This document shows, piece after piece, positions 32,806-34,517 of a stretch of 34,517 bases of DNA. The DNA lies in NCBI GenBank assembly GCA_016793645.1, contig JAEUHD010000224.1, positions 1 to 34,517 on the forward strand. The letters are read 5' to 3'. Position numbers and translations under genes: made by a program. The stretch's first letter is position 1; the number at the start of each line of letters is the position of its first letter. The notes beneath the pieces were generated by a model that saw nothing but the letters and a program-made list of their open reading frames with translations, searched no databases and was not told the DNA's origin. This stretch comes from Verrucomicrobiales bacterium. Lineage in GTDB: Bacteria > Verrucomicrobiota > Verrucomicrobiia > Limisphaerales > UBA9464.

Positions 32806-34517
<1,712 letters not shown>

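Overview
This is a GC-rich, gene-dense bacterial window, most likely from a Verrucomicrobiota chromosome (Pedosphaerales/Limisphaerales-like). That assignment is an inference. It rests on a PEP-CTERM sorting tail, two DUF1080 proteins, an ECF sigma factor with a long membrane-anchored C-terminal extension, a rhomboid-fold protein with a DUF6576-type tail, and a sensor kinase with repeated OB-like domains. No phage, transposon, CRISPR or integrase signature was seen, so the window reads as core chromosome with lineage-specific genes interspersed.

Layout. 1-2887 (+): cysS (5' end outside the window), lspA and miaA. 2885-7806 (-): a seven-gene run, yceD (DUF177)-rpmF-plsX-fabH, then a DUF1080 protein and two tail-anchored coiled-coil proteins, ending at a strong minus-strand terminator. 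Just upstream of that terminator is an orphan promoter that would make a ~70-nt RNA. 7877-8662 (-): a second DUF1080 protein. 8830-11010 (+): a FUSC-type exporter. 11020-13184 (-): an ECF sigma factor fused to a membrane anchor and outer domain, coupled to a membrane protein carrying a similar domain. 13343-16723 (-): a secreted trypsin-like protease with Ig-like repeats and a duplicated C-terminal module. 16804-18702 (-): an S9 peptidase. 18779-18854 (-): tRNA-His. 19091-19687 (+): a PEP-CTERM protein. 19734-20852 (-): a secreted alpha/beta hydrolase. 21213-24317 (+): an MHS-type transporter, a catalytically degenerate rhomboid and a DUF2071 protein. 24337-25904 (-): a lipoprotein coupled to an R61-type serine hydrolase. 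25959-27367 (-): an HTH-MBL hydrolase coupled to a secreted protein. 27484-30009 (+): a Nif3-like protein, a TauE/SafE permease and a DapA-family lyase. 30288-32728 (+): fabG, acpP and fabF. 32806-34517 (+): a sensor histidine kinase truncated by the window end.

Function. Housekeeping blocks (aminoacylation and tRNA modification, lipoprotein processing, fatty-acid and phospholipid initiation, FAS-II elongation) surround many secreted or membrane proteins. The FAS-II genes that often sit together are split into two blocks about 22 kb apart on opposite strands, and no fabD is present. Three well-formed promoters share a TTGAC(G/T)-N16/17-TAG pattern (upstream of tRNA-His, acpP and the candidate small RNA). 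Most start codons have no recognisable Shine-Dalgarno sequence.

The best candidates for something undescribed are the orphan promoter/terminator small RNA with a CCUCCU stretch (about 2885-2990), the membrane-tethered sigma factor with its partner (11020-13184), and the HTH-metallo-beta-lactamase fusion coupled to a secreted protein (25959-27367).
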